Notes: generated from the letters alone by a model not told the origin. A stretch of DNA of 64,000 nt from Lentzea atacamensis (GCF_003269295.1 NZ_QLTT01000001.1:1383635-1447634), one strand, 5' to 3'; positions 21,031 to 30,815 are shown, counted from the first letter of the stretch. Program-made: numbers and translations.

Positions 21031-23979
21031 ATGAAAACGTTTCGCAGGTCTGTGCTGGCGACGGCCGTGGTCTTGATATCAGGACTCGCGGTCGCCCCGG
21101 CGGTTGCCTCTCCAACGCAAACTGGGACCGTCCTCATCACCGGCGACCGGGTGAACGTCGTCACACGACCCGGCAAGCCACCGAACGTCGTCATCAAGCC
21201 CGCACCCGGACGCGAGCGGATCCCGTTCCTCAAGACCGTCGACGACGGGCGGGTGTCGGTCATCCCGTTCGACGCTCAGCAGCTCGTCATCAACGGCGTG
21301 CTGGACATGCGGCTGTTCGACGTCACCAAACCGACGAGCAAGGTCATCATCCGCCACACCGACGAACGGCTCACGGCCACAAAACTCACCGAGGACCTGT
21401 GGCGCCGGCTCAACCCGCACGCGCCGAACCAGGCCCAGGCACTGCCGGGCATCGCGAAGATCTCCCCCGACCGGATCCTCAAGCCGCTCGACCGCGACAG
21501 CGTGCGGCAGATCAAGGCACAGAAGGCCTGGCAACGCGGCCACACCGCGAAGGGCGTGAAGGTCGCCGTCCTCGACACCGGCGTCGACCAGAACCACCCC
21601 GATCTCAAAGGCCGCATCAAGGCCACCAAGGACTTCACCGAGCAGGACGACGTCACCGACGAGCACGGCCACGGCACGCACGTCGCGGGCATCATCGCGG
21701 GCTCGGGGCCGGAGCCGGGCACGGCACCGGACGCGGACCTGTTGATCGGCAAGGTCTGCGGGCCGCACTTCTGCGAGGAGTCCGCGGTCATCGCGGGCCT
21801 GCAGTGGGCCGCGGAGCAGGGCGCGCGAGTGGTGAACCTCAGCCTGGGCGGTGACGCGACGGACGGCACCGACGAGCTGAGCCAGCTGCTGAACGCGTTG
21901 AGCGCCAAGCACAACATGCTCTTCGTTGCCGCGGCGGGCAACGAAGGGCGGGAACACTCGGTCGCCTCACCGGCGGCCGCGGACGCGGCACTGGCGGTCG
22001 CGAGCGTCACCGAGGACAACCAGCTCAGCTACTTCTCCAGCCGCGGCCCGCGCCCCGACGGAACCGTGAAGCCCGAGATCAGCGCACCCGGACACGCCAT
22101 CGCGGCGGCACGAGCGCAGGGCACGAGCATGGGCTACCCGATCAGCGACCGGCACACCCTGGCCAGCGGCACGTCGATGGCCACCCCGCACGTCACGGGA
22201 GCGGCCGCGATCCTGGCCGGCCAGCACCCCGACTGGTCCCCCGCACGCCTCAAAGCCGCCCTCACGAACACGGCTGACCCGATCGGCGCCACCGTGTTCG
22301 AACAGGGCACCGGTGTCGTGAACCTCGACAGGGCGACGAAAACCCGGCTCACCGCCGAACCGGCGACGCTGAAGGACACCGGTACCGTCACCTATCGCAA
22401 CGACGGCCACCAGCCGGTCAAGCTCACCCTGCACCTGCCCGCCGGCGTGGAAGCCGACCGCACCACCGTCGAGGTTCCGGCCAGTGGCACCGCGACCGCC
22501 ACGTTCAAAGCCACGAAACCCGGCGTCATCATCGCGCGCGACAACAACAACGTCATCCGCACGGCGATCTCGAACCAGCAGAAAGCCGAGGCCACCGCTC
22601 AGATCAAGGTCCAGTCGCGGGACCGCGCCAACGCGCCGAACGGCACCGGCGGCTACGGCTTCCTGGTCGCAATGGCCAACCACACCAACAAGAAGCTCTA
22701 CGCGGGCGGCATCGGCAACGGCCGTGCGCTCCAGGGTGAGATCCCGCAGGGCCGCTACACCGTCTTCGCCTGGGTCCCGAGCCCGGTCGACGGCCGACCG
22801 CCGTGGGAACCGTCGCAAACCCTCGTCAGCAAGGACGTCACGATCGGGCCGGACGGCGCCGAAGTCACCCTGGACGCCAGGCAGGGCCAGCGGGTCGAAG
22901 CCACCGTCAACGGCAAGAAGGGCACCGGTTACATCGGCACCAGCCTCGGCACACCGAACGGCTCCGCGTTCGCGAGCCAGGGCCACGAGGTCTACGTGGT
23001 GCCGGGCAGCGCGGACAGCATGATCTACACGGCCGTCCAGTTCGTCAGGAACGTCCCCGGCAGCACGACCTGCGGCGGCGAAGCCACCACGTGCGCGATC
23101 GCCGTCAGCGAGGAGAACGCGGTCACCGCCACGCTTCCCGGCGTCAGTGACGCGGACCTGGCCAGGTCCACGGCCACGATCGCGGGTCCGGAAGCCATCG
23201 GCGAGTGGATCACGTTCGCCGAACACCCGCTGTCCACGCCACCGCCCGGCGACAGCGCGGAGAACGTGCGGTTCCCCGGCAAGCACACGACGTACCACCA
23301 CTCGACCGGCGACATCGAGTGGTGGGCGGGCCAGCTGCACGACCAGGCCGTCCGGCAGGCACAGACCTGGCGCGGGTACACGAACGGCCGCAGCTACGAG
23401 GAGAAGTGGGGTCACGGCGCACTCGGCCCGTCCGTCACGTCGACCCGGCATCACCGCAGCGGCAACGTGATCACCGCGAACCTCGCGCTGCTGTCCGACT
23501 CGACGCCCGGCCACTATGGCATCGCGGGCGACGCCGGCCTGGCAGGCACCACCGAGCTGCGCCGCGACGGCAAGCTCGTCGACGGCACCCCGCACCCGGA
23601 CGGCGGCGTCTTCCAGGTGCCACCTGGCAAGGCCAGGTACCGGCTCGAAGCCACCACGGCCGAGGTGCACACCGCCTGGGAGTTCGAGTCGGAGGAGGGC
23701 ACCGACCCGCTCCCCCTCACCTCGGTCCGGTTCGACGACCGCAACGGCGGCAACATTCCGTTCCGCCTGGACAAGACGACCACGGCCGGCCGCACCAGGA
23801 ACCTCACCGTGGACGTGTCCTACGACGACGGGAAGACGTGGCAGCCCGGCCCGTACGTCCTGTTCGGCGACCGCGGAGTTCTGCTCAAAGTGAAACCCGG
23901 CCCGGTTTCCCTCAGAACACGTGTGACGGACGTCTACGGCAACTCGGGCGCACAAACCATCATCCGCGCGTTGACATAG
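21031..23979 (+). CDS. Secreted S8 (subtilisin-like) peptidase
   Basis: 982 residues. Signal peptide MKTFRRSVLATAVVL...AVA (about 1-27), propeptide (about 28-170), then the S8 domain with the full triad: Asp182 in VLDTGVD, His214 in HGHGTHVAG and Ser382 in SGTSMATPH. A long C-terminal region (about 450-982) has beta-sandwich-like modules of no obvious family. This is the large secreted subtilase class common in actinomycetes. The ATG at 21031 is preferred over an upstream in-frame one because it begins the signal peptide. Confidence 0.92.
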   Translation: MKTFRRSVLATAVVLISGLAVAPAVASPTQTGTVLITGDRVNVVTRPGKPPNVVIKPAPGRERIPFLKTVDDGRVSVIPFDAQQLVINGVLDMRLFDVTKPTSKVIIRHTDERLTATKLTEDLWRRLNPHAPNQAQALPGIAKISPDRILKPLDRDSVRQIKAQKAWQRGHTAKGVKVAVLDTGVDQNHPDLKGRIKATKDFTEQDDVTDEHGHGTHVAGIIAGSGPEPGTAPDADLLIGKVCGPHFCEESAVIAGLQWAAEQGARVVNLSLGGDATDGTDELSQLLNALSAKHNMLFVAAAGNEGREHSVASPAAADAALAVASVTEDNQLSYFSSRGPRPDGTVKPEISAPGHAIAAARAQGTSMGYPISDRHTLASGTSMATPHVTGAAAILAGQHPDWSPARLKAALTNTADPIGATVFEQGTGVVNLDRATKTRLTAEPATLKDTGTVTYRNDGHQPVKLTLHLPAGVEADRTTVEVPASGTATATFKATKPGVIIARDNNNVIRTAISNQQKAEATAQIKVQSRDRANAPNGTGGYGFLVAMANHTNKKLYAGGIGNGRALQGEIPQGRYTVFAWVPSPVDGRPPWEPSQTLVSKDVTIGPDGAEVTLDARQGQRVEATVNGKKGTGYIGTSLGTPNGSAFASQGHEVYVVPGSADSMIYTAVQFVRNVPGSTTCGGEATTCAIAVSEENAVTATLPGVSDADLARSTATIAGPEAIGEWITFAEHPLSTPPPGDSAENVRFPGKHTTYHHSTGDIEWWAGQLHDQAVRQAQTWRGYTNGRSYEEKWGHGALGPSVTSTRHHRSGNVITANLALLSDSTPGHYGIAGDAGLAGTTELRRDGKLVDGTPHPDGGVFQVPPGKARYRLEATTAEVHTAWEFESEEGTDPLPLTSVRFDDRNGGNIPFRLDKTTTAGRTRNLTVDVSYDDGKTWQPGPYVLFGDRGVLLKVKPGPVSLRTRVTDVYGNSGAQTIIRALT

Positions 23980-24009
23980 ATTGGAAATGACAACTCAGGA
24001 GGATGAGCG

Positions 24010-25164
24010 ATGGCGACCACCGCGACCCGGCCCCGCATCACGGTACGGCGCGTGGTCTTCACGCTCGTCCTCCTGACGGTCACCGCGCTGCTCTTCTGGG
24101 TGCCCTTCGAAGGACTGTTCGCGGCGAGCGCCGAATGGCCGGACCCGGTTCGCCCGATCGCCGGCATCGTGTTCGCCGGAGCCGCGATCGCGATGATCGT
24201 GCTGTTCACCCAGCGCAACAGCGACCGGGCCGCGCGCATCTCCCAGTTCCTGCTCGGCTTCGTCTGGATCGCGTTCGTCTGGACGCTGATCACCGACGTG
24301 CTGCGGCTCGCCCTCGCGATCGGCGGCGTCGAGAACCCGTTCCGCTCCCGCCTGATCGCGGTGCTGCTGGCCGGAATCATCGTCACCGTGACGGTCTACG
24401 GCGTCTACGAGGCCATGCGCGTGCCGCGGGTCAAGCGCCAGGACGTCACCATCCCGCGCCTCGACCCGGCGTTCGACGGCCTCACCGTCGCGGTCATCAC
24501 CGACACCCACTACGGCGCCATCAACCGCGCGAAGTGGTCGCGCGGCATGGTCGAGGCGGTCAACGGGCTGGGCGCCGACGTCGCCGTGCACGTCGGTGAC
24601 ATCGCGGACGGCACCGCCGACCAGCGCCTGGAGCAGGCGACCCCGCTCGGCGACGTCGACACCGAGCACCGCTTCTACATCACCGGCAACCACGAGTACT
24701 ACTCGAACGCGCAGGGCTGGATCGACCTGATGACCCGCCTCGGCTGGAAGGCCCTGCACAACGAGCACGTGGTGCTGGAACGCGGCGACGCCCGGCTGGT
24801 GTTCGCGGGCATCGACGACATCACCGCCGACCACTCCGGCGAGCCCGGCCACGCCGCCGACCTCGCCCTCGCCCTGCGCGGCACCAGCGGCAGCGACCCG
24901 GTCGTGCTGCTCGCGCACCAGCCGTCCGAGATCCGCAAGGCCGTCGAGGCGGGCGTGGACCTGCAGCTGTCCGGGCACACGCACGGCGGCCAGATCTGGC
25001 CGTTCCACTACCTGGTGCGCCTGCAGCAGCCGGTGGTCGCCGGCCTGAGCAGGCACAGCGACCGCACGCAGCTCTACACCAGCCGTGGCGCCGGCTTCTG
25101 GGGCCCGCCGATGCGCGTGTTCGCACCGAGTGAGATCACCCTGCTCACGCTCAAAGCGAGCTGA
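24010..25164 (+). CDS. Membrane metallophosphoesterase (YkuE-like)
   Basis: 384 residues. Four TM segments in the first about 140 residues are followed by a calcineurin-like phosphoesterase domain. Metal-binding motifs are all visible: VITDTHYG (D-x-H), HVGDIADG (GD), ITGNHEYY (GNHE), LLAHQP and LSGHTHGGQIWP (GHTH). Known relatives hydrolyse phospholipid headgroups or UDP-sugar lipids at the membrane. AGGAGG lies 8-13 nt before the ATG. The 3' end overlaps the convergent phosphatase gene by 14 nt. Confidence 0.9.
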   Translation: MATTATRPRITVRRVVFTLVLLTVTALLFWVPFEGLFAASAEWPDPVRPIAGIVFAGAAIAMIVLFTQRNSDRAARISQFLLGFVWIAFVWTLITDVLRLALAIGGVENPFRSRLIAVLLAGIIVTVTVYGVYEAMRVPRVKRQDVTIPRLDPAFDGLTVAVITDTHYGAINRAKWSRGMVEAVNGLGADVAVHVGDIADGTADQRLEQATPLGDVDTEHRFYITGNHEYYSNAQGWIDLMTRLGWKALHNEHVVLERGDARLVFAGIDDITADHSGEPGHAADLALALRGTSGSDPVVLLAHQPSEIRKAVEAGVDLQLSGHTHGGQIWPFHYLVRLQQPVVAGLSRHSDRTQLYTSRGAGFWGPPMRVFAPSEITLLTLKAS

Positions 25165-25696
25165 GGTGCCCCCCGGAAAGATGTCCGCTGTCGTTGAACC
25201 TGACCAACTGCGGTGACTTGCCCGTCGCGTAGCGGATGACGGTCAGCGCCGCGTTGTCGTGGTTCAGCGACAGCCACCGCTCCGGCGGGGCGTCCAGCGC
25301 GTCCCGCACCAGCCAGCCGATCAGGAACGAGTGCGTCACGACCAGCACCGGGCCGTCGCCGGGCCGGGCGAACCGCGTCTCGGCCTCGTGCGCCAGTGCC
25401 GGGCCGCGGGTGCGCTCGGACTCGGGGAACCGGGTGAAGAACTCGTCGTGGTCGGGGACGAAGTGCGGCACGTAGTCGTCGGCGGCGGCCTCGACGCGGC
25501 AGGGCACCCGCAGGACCTCGGCGATGATCGACGCGGTCTCCGCCGCGCGCGGTAGTGGACCGTGGTGCACCGCCGCGAAACCGAGGTCCCGCAACCGTTC
25601 CGCGAGCAGCTCCGACTGCCTGCGGCCGCGTGCGGTCAGCCTCGTCCCGTCCTTCGTCGCCTCGCCGTGCCGGACCAGGTGAAGATCTCGAGTCAC
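25151..25696 (-). CDS. Histidine phosphatase superfamily protein
   Basis: 181 residues from the GTG at 25696. The catalytic RHG motif is at residues about 8-10 (LHLVRHGEATKDGTRL), with the second His in VVTHSFLIGW. It is a phosphoglycerate-mutase-like phosphatase of unknown substrate. Its start overlaps the stop of the upstream anchored-protein gene (GTGA), so the two are co-translated. Confidence 0.87.
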   Translation of the reverse strand: MTRDLHLVRHGEATKDGTRLTARGRRQSELLAERLRDLGFAAVHHGPLPRAAETASIIAEVLRVPCRVEAAADDYVPHFVPDHDEFFTRFPESERTRGPALAHEAETRFARPGDGPVLVVTHSFLIGWLVRDALDAPPERWLSLNHDNAALTVIRYATGKSPQLVRFNDSGHLSGGHLSSL

Positions 25697-26616
25697 GCCG
25701 TGCAGTCTGCCTTGACGGCACTCGCGGCGTGATGGGCGTAGGTCGGTCCGGAGTTGTTCCAGTCCTGACCTCGGGTGAGCAGCTGCACGGTGAGGTTTCC
25801 GCTGGACTTGAACTTGCCCGCGCTGACCCACTGGCCGCGCTTCTCGACCTGCTTGATCGCGAACGACGCCATCGGGGTGCCGCCGACGCCGTTGCGGTCG
25901 TAGACGTAGTACACGGTCGGGTTACCCCCGACCTCCTCCAGGTTGCCGTTCGGGACGTGCACCGAGACTTCGCACGTGCCGGACACGGCGAACGTCCACT
26001 GCGCGTAGGCGGAGGGGTCGTCGCGGCGCGGGTCGCCGGACATCGGGATCGACACGAACGTCGAGCCGCACTTGCCGTCGCCGTGGTCGACCCAGCCCTT
26101 GCGGCCGTCGCGGTACGAGCCGACGCCGGTGTAACCGCCGCAACCGGGCCCCATCGTCAGCGACTTGGCACCGCTGGGCGCGCGGTTGTTGTCGACGGGC
26201 GGCGGGGCGGGCTGGGTCGTCGTCGGCGGGATCAGGCCGAGCGCCGAGGACGCGAGCGTCGGGTTCATGCTGTTCGACGGCGCAGACGACGACTCGTCCG
26301 GCAACGCTTCCGGCGGCGTGATCAGACCGGGCACGTAGCTGTGCGAGGGCTGCGCCGTGTCCGTGCCGGCGTCGCCGGACCCGCCACCGGACGTCACGGC
26401 CACCACTGCGGCGAGGACGAGAAAGGCGGCCACGGCGACGATGACGGCGATGCGTGGCTTGAGCTTGAGCTGACGGCCCGGCGGCTTCTCCTCCGGCGCC
26501 GGAAGGTCACCTGCGGCGGCCCAGCGTTCGCGACCCCTGGCGCGGGCAGCCTCCATCAACGCCGGATCGGGCGCGAGATGACGCTCGGTGGGTTCCTCGG
26601 GGGAGTGGGTCGGCAC
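25693..26616 (-). CDS. Membrane-anchored protein with golvesin-like domain
   Basis: 307 residues. A cytoplasmic N-terminus (about 1-53) precedes one TM segment (about 54-77), a Ser/Pro/Thr-rich stalk (about 80-145), and an extracellular beta-sandwich (about 155-307). The last part (VYYVYDRNGVGGT, then RGQWVSAGKFKSSGNLTVQLL) resembles golvesin/Xly-type carbohydrate-binding domains. This would make it a single-pass surface glycan-binding protein. It is translationally coupled to the phosphatase gene, though the phosphatase is cytosolic, so the pairing is unexplained. Confidence 0.6.
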   Translation of the reverse strand: MPTHSPEEPTERHLAPDPALMEAARARGRERWAAAGDLPAPEEKPPGRQLKLKPRIAVIVAVAAFLVLAAVVAVTSGGGSGDAGTDTAQPSHSYVPGLITPPEALPDESSSAPSNSMNPTLASSALGLIPPTTTQPAPPPVDNNRAPSGAKSLTMGPGCGGYTGVGSYRDGRKGWVDHGDGKCGSTFVSIPMSGDPRRDDPSAYAQWTFAVSGTCEVSVHVPNGNLEEVGGNPTVYYVYDRNGVGGTPMASFAIKQVEKRGQWVSAGKFKSSGNLTVQLLTRGQDWNNSGPTYAHHAASAVKADCTA

Positions 26617-26942
26617 GGAGCGCAGTGTGCCAGGGACACAGCGCCACTCGAACGCGTGGTTCTTTCACGAACATGTCGTTTGACGTCAATTAACCGCACG
26701 CTGTGTAGACCGCTACGCCATTTTGTCCACACTCCGTCACAGCCACCGGTCCAGCGCATGTCCGAAAACTGACTCGTGAGTCAAGCTAAGTACCGCCTCA
26801 CACCTGCGCACACCCGTCCGGAACACGGGCAAGAACCGGATCTTGTCCCGGTTTCTGGGTCACGTTCGGGAAACACCTGCAGCACGCCTTGATCTCACGG
26901 CGTTTCCGTGCGCACTTTGCCCGCCGCGACAGGAGGTTTAGG
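26617..26942. promoter_or_regulatory. Divergent promoter region with two palindromes
   Basis: About 325 bp between divergent surface-protein genes. It holds TTGACGTCAA (26680-26689), a perfect palindrome, and TGACTCGTGAGTCA (26770-26783), TGACTC and its complement separated by GT. An AACCGG/CCGGTT pair lies further in. No coding potential was seen. The bound factors are unknown. Confidence 0.4.
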
Positions 26943-28061
26943 GTGCCCGCCATGTCAGGTAGACAGGTGGTCGTGCTGCTGGCCGTCCTCGTGGCGGGCT
27001 GCGGCACGGCGATCCCCGGCAACCCGGTCGCCGCACCGTTACCCGCGGCGTCGTCGCCGCCGACCGTCTCGGTCGTGACCACGACGCCACCTCCGAGCAG
27101 CAGCGCCGCGGCTCCGACGCCCGCTCCCCCGCCTCCACCTCCGCCTCCTCCCGCGAGGTTCGGCAACCCGAACGGCTCCGCAGCCGTACCGGCCGCGGCC
27201 GCCGCCGAGGACACCTCCAAGCCCACCCGCGTGATCGGCACCGGCACGCCCGCGAGCTGCACGTCGCAGGCCGTGGTCGACGCGGTCGCAGCCGGCGGGG
27301 TCATCACGTTCAACTGCGGGCCGAACCCGCACACCGTGCCCCTGGCGGCCACCGCGAAGGTCCGCGCGAAGACCGTCCTCGACGGCGGCGGCCGGATCAC
27401 CTTGAGCGGCCAGGGACAGCGCCGGGTGTTCGACCAGAACGGGCCGCGGCTGGTGGTCCAGAACATCACGCTCGCCGACGGCAACTCGACCGGCGACACG
27501 GCCGACGGCGGGGGCGGCGGCGCGATCATGGTGCGCGGTGGTCAGCTCAAGGTCGTGAACTCCCGTTTCGCCAACAACAAGTGCGACGCCAACGGCCCCG
27601 ACCTCGGCGGTGCCGCGATCCGCGTGACCGACTGGGCCGACAAGGTGCCGGTCTACGTCACCAGCAGCACGTTCGAGGGCGGTGTGTGTTCCAACGGCGG
27701 TGCGTTGAGCAGCATCGGCGCGTCGTGGGTGGTGCTCAACAGCCTGATGAAGGGCAACAAGGCCATCGGCCGTGGCGCCAACCCGGCGCGCGCGGGCACG
27801 CCGGGCGGCGGCAGCGGTGGCGCGATCTACAACGACGGCAACACGTTCACGCTGCGGATCGCGGGCTCGCTGATCGAGGACAACCACGCCAACGAGGGCG
27901 GTGGCGCGGTGTTCTTCGTCAGCAACGACAACTCGGGCTCGATGTCGGTGGAGGGCTCCACGTTGCGCCGCAACCCGAGTGCCGGCTTCGAGACCATCAA
28001 GGGGATCTTCTACCTGGGCGTGGGAGAGAAGCCGAAGGTCACGGCCTCGACGATCCAGTGA
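26943..28061 (+). CDS. Beta-helix lipoprotein with proline-rich stalk
   Basis: 372 residues from the GTG at 26943, which has AGGAGG 6 nt upstream (the ATG at 26952 is too far). Lipobox VLVAGC near residue 20, a Pro-rich stalk including a run of nine Pro, then a right-handed beta-helix of pectate-lyase/polymorphic-outer-membrane type with repeating units ending in NxG-like turns (GGGAIMVRGGQLKVVNSRFANN, GGALSSIGASWVVLNSLMKGN, GGAIYNDGN, EGGGAVFFVSND). The GG-A-[IV] periodicity is clear. It could bind or cleave polysaccharide, but no catalytic set is identified. Its 3' end overlaps the convergent MFS gene by 23 nt. Confidence 0.75.
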   Translation: MPAMSGRQVVVLLAVLVAGCGTAIPGNPVAAPLPAASSPPTVSVVTTTPPPSSSAAAPTPAPPPPPPPPPARFGNPNGSAAVPAAAAAEDTSKPTRVIGTGTPASCTSQAVVDAVAAGGVITFNCGPNPHTVPLAATAKVRAKTVLDGGGRITLSGQGQRRVFDQNGPRLVVQNITLADGNSTGDTADGGGGGAIMVRGGQLKVVNSRFANNKCDANGPDLGGAAIRVTDWADKVPVYVTSSTFEGGVCSNGGALSSIGASWVVLNSLMKGNKAIGRGANPARAGTPGGGSGGAIYNDGNTFTLRIAGSLIEDNHANEGGGAVFFVSNDNSGSMSVEGSTLRRNPSAGFETIKGIFYLGVGEKPKVTASTIQ

Positions 28062-29220
28062 CCCTGCCCGCGACGACCAGCAGGACCAGCCCGAACGCGA
28101 CCATCGTCAGGCTGAACCCGTAGATCCAGCGGAAGCCCAGCTGCTGGGACACGCCGGTGAGCGCCCCCGCGATCATGCCGCCGACGATCTGGGTGTTGCT
28201 GAACATCGTCGAGGCGTGGCCGGGGCGGCTGGGTTCGAGGCTCTGGAAGTACGTGAGGCCGACACCCATCACGAGCGAGATGACGGTGGCGTGCAGCAGC
28301 TGCGCGGCCATCACCTGCCAGACGGCGTCGGTCAGCAGCATCAGGCCGTGGTAGCTCAACCCGATCACCGCACCCAGGATCACGAGCTTGTGCTGGGACA
28401 TCCGGTTCGCCAGCGACCCGAACCACAGGATCATCGGGATCTCCAGCGCCGCGCACAGCCCCATCGCGAGCCCGGCGTCCCCCGCCGTGCCGCGCAGCTC
28501 GGTCGTGACGAACAGCGGCAGGCCGCTCACCGCGAGCCCGACCGAACCCTGCAGGAACACGAACGCCGCGGCGACGACCGACATCCCGCCCCGCGACGGC
28601 CCGGCCTCCTCCTCGGTCTTCTCCTCCTCCGGCTGTGCCACGGGGACCGGAAGCGTGAAGGCGAGCACCGCGACGCCGAGCTGCAGCAGCGCCGTGGCGG
28701 CGAAGAGCCCGATCCACCCGGTCTTGGCGACCATCAGCGCGGCCAGCGGCGGCCCGGCCACCCACGCGACGGAGAGCAGCGTGCGCAGGACGCTGACCAT
28801 CATCGACGGTCCCCGCGACACCGCGCGGCCATAGGCGAAGATCTGCGGGAGCAACGACGACGTGATCGCCACGAACACCACGGCCGTGCCGAGCAGGAAC
28901 CAGTAGTCGCGCAACACGGCGAACAAGCTGTACCCGATCGTGCCGGCCACGCCGCCCGCGACGAGCAGGTAGCGGCGCTGCACCCGGCCGTCCGACAGCT
29001 TGCCCATGATCGTGCTGGCGACCACGGACGCGAGCGGGCTCGCGATCAGGAACGCGCTCAGCTGCACCGGCGTCACCCTGACCTCGGAGGTCAGGAACAA
29101 CGAGTGGAACGGCATTGCGAACGCCATCGAGACGCCGGACACGACGCTGATGGCGGAGAGTTGGAGGAAAGTCCGGGAGAGGAGCGGCGAGGAGGATCGC
29201 TCGCTGAGTGCCGTCACCAC
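28039..29220 (-). CDS. MFS transporter, sugar-efflux (SetA/B) type
   Basis: A 393-residue, 12-TM major facilitator. The signature GKLSDGRVQRRYLL after TM2 is the MFS A-motif. The overall pattern (FHSLFLTSEVRVTPVQLSAFLI, the acidic central loop EEEKTEEE, MFSNTQIVGGMIAGAL) fits the sugar-efflux transporter Set family. Predicted to export sugars or glucosides; substrate unproven. Confidence 0.8.
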   Translation of the reverse strand: MVTALSERSSSPLLSRTFLQLSAISVVSGVSMAFAMPFHSLFLTSEVRVTPVQLSAFLIASPLASVVASTIMGKLSDGRVQRRYLLVAGGVAGTIGYSLFAVLRDYWFLLGTAVVFVAITSSLLPQIFAYGRAVSRGPSMMVSVLRTLLSVAWVAGPPLAALMVAKTGWIGLFAATALLQLGVAVLAFTLPVPVAQPEEEKTEEEAGPSRGGMSVVAAAFVFLQGSVGLAVSGLPLFVTTELRGTAGDAGLAMGLCAALEIPMILWFGSLANRMSQHKLVILGAVIGLSYHGLMLLTDAVWQVMAAQLLHATVISLVMGVGLTYFQSLEPSRPGHASTMFSNTQIVGGMIAGALTGVSQQLGFRWIYGFSLTMVAFGLVLLVVAGRVTGSSRP

Positions 29221-29281
29221 GCCATCGTGCGTGCCGGCCGGTGAATCAAGAAACCGGATTTCCCATTATGCGGTCAACATC

Positions 29282-30633
29282 TCACACGATGACGACGGCG
29301 CCGTCCCGACGGTGATCTCCCCCACCCCTGAGCAGGCCGGATCCGGTCATCTCGACCACCTGGCAGCCGCCGAAGAACATGCTCGGCGCGCGGAAGTACG
29401 TGACCGGCAGTTCGGTTTCCGGCCGAATTCCCGGTTCCACGTGGAGGTGGTCTCCGCCGAGGTGCAGCCGGGGCGCGTCGACGGCGTCCTGGGCGGGCAT
29501 GCCGCGGTCGAGGACGTTCACGAGCACCTGCAGGATCGCGCCGCAGATCCGGCTGGAACCCGCGCTGCCGAGCACGAGCTCGGCCTGCCCGTCGTGGGTG
29601 ACGACGGTCGGGGACATCATCGACGGCAACCGGTCGCCGGGCGCGTGGCTGAAGAACCCGTCGGGCGACAGGTCCTCCTCCCCCATCATGTTGTTCAGGT
29701 GCACGCCCGCGATCGAGATCCCGGAGTTCGCGCCGTTCGTCGTCGTGACCGAGCACGCGGTGCCGTCGGCGTCGAGCACGGAGATCTGCGTGGTGGAGCC
29801 GAGCCGGTTCAGGTGTGCCTTCGGGGCAGCCATCGCGCGAATGAGGTCTCGTTGCGACGGGTTGTCCGGCAACGCTTCCAGCATCTGCATCAGCAACGCG
29901 CCACCCGCAGCGGGTGGCGGGTTCGTGTGGACGTCACGGCCGCGGTGCCGCGCGTGCAGCGGTTCGCGGGCGATGACCTCGTACGCCGCGAGGTCGGCAC
30001 GGCTGAGCTCGCCGCCGTTCGCGGTGATCGTGTCGGCGATCGCGGCCGCGATGTCGCCGGTGTAGAACGGGGCGGCGCCGTCCCGGCCGAGCCGTCCGAG
30101 TGACTCGGCGAGCTCGGGCTGGACGAGGACCTCGCCTTCCTCGAAGGCGGTCAGGCCCGCGCTGCGGGCGAGGGGCAGCAGCAGTGCGGTGACGTAGGCC
30201 TGGTACCGGTTGACGCGGTGGCCTTCGCGGGCGTGTTTCACCGCCGTGGCCACGAGTTCGTCGAGGGGCGCGCGGCCGTAGGTGGCGGCTTTCGCGGCAC
30301 CGGCGGGCATTCCGTAGGCGGCGACGGACGACGGTCCGACGTGGAACTCCTGCTCGGCGTCACCGAAGTGGACGGTGATGGGGTCGAGCGGCGCCCGTTC
30401 GCCCGACGCGGCGCGGCCCGGTGCCTCGGCGGAGAAGTCCAGCAGCACAGGGGTTTCCCCCGCAGGGGCGATGAGCATGTAGCCGGCGGCACCGAGCCCG
30501 GTGAGCAGCGGCTCCGTGACGCACGACGTCAGCATCGCCGCGACGGCCGCGTCGACCGCGTTTCCCCGGCGCGCAGCATCGCCGCGCCCGCCTGTGCGGT
30601 GAGCGGGTGGCCCGCCGCGATCGCGCCTCGCAC
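29282..30633 (-). CDS. Gamma-glutamyltransferase family protein (one-base frameshift)
   Basis: A GGT of the Ntn-hydrolase family, about 450 residues once a frameshift is allowed. The true start is the GTG at 30633 with GGAGGT upstream, encoding VRGAIAAGHPLTAQAGAAMLRAG. The reading frame then shifts by one base at the C4 run 30564-30567 into GNAVDAAVAAMLTSCVTEPLLTGLGAAGYM. The nucleophile Thr at autoprocessing is in GSTTQISVLDADGT, and GAGGS-like loops follow. It could process glutathione, polyglutamate or similar amides. The missing base could be a sequencing error in a short homopolymer, or a disruption. Confidence 0.8.
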
Positions 30634-30676
30634 CGTCTACCTCCACGAAGAGAAGGCAGACAACGGTAGACCTTGG

Positions 30677-30785
30677 TGCCGTGACCGGCAGCCTTGGCCC
30701 CGTATTTCGACGGCCAGACGGGTGCATCGTGGCGCGGCGCCCTGCTGAGCGCCGGAAGACGCGGCTGAGGTTGCCGGTCACGGCA
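30677..30785. repeat. Nested stem-loop element, copy B
   Basis: Outer arms TGCCGTGACCGGCAGCC (30677-30693) and GGTTGCCGGTCACGGCA (30769-30785) pair at 17 of 17 positions counting one G-U. An inner, weaker arm pair is CCCGTATTTC (30699-30708) with GGAAGACGCGG (30754-30764). The apical sequence CAGACGGGTGCATCG, then CTGAGCG and GAAGACGCGG, repeat copy A at 11581-11678, while the outer arms have changed together. Conserved loop with co-varying arms suggests RNA-level or palindrome-level selection. It lies between the gamma-glutamyltransferase start and the heparin-lyase-like stop. Confidence 0.6.
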
Positions 30786-30815
30786 TCATGGATCAGCGGA
30801 CCACCTGGGCTGGTT

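Noticed and set aside
26798-27529. Minus-strand frame in the beta-helix gene region
   Set aside because: Antisense to the clear lipobox/beta-helix coding sequence; low-complexity Ala/Thr/Gly.
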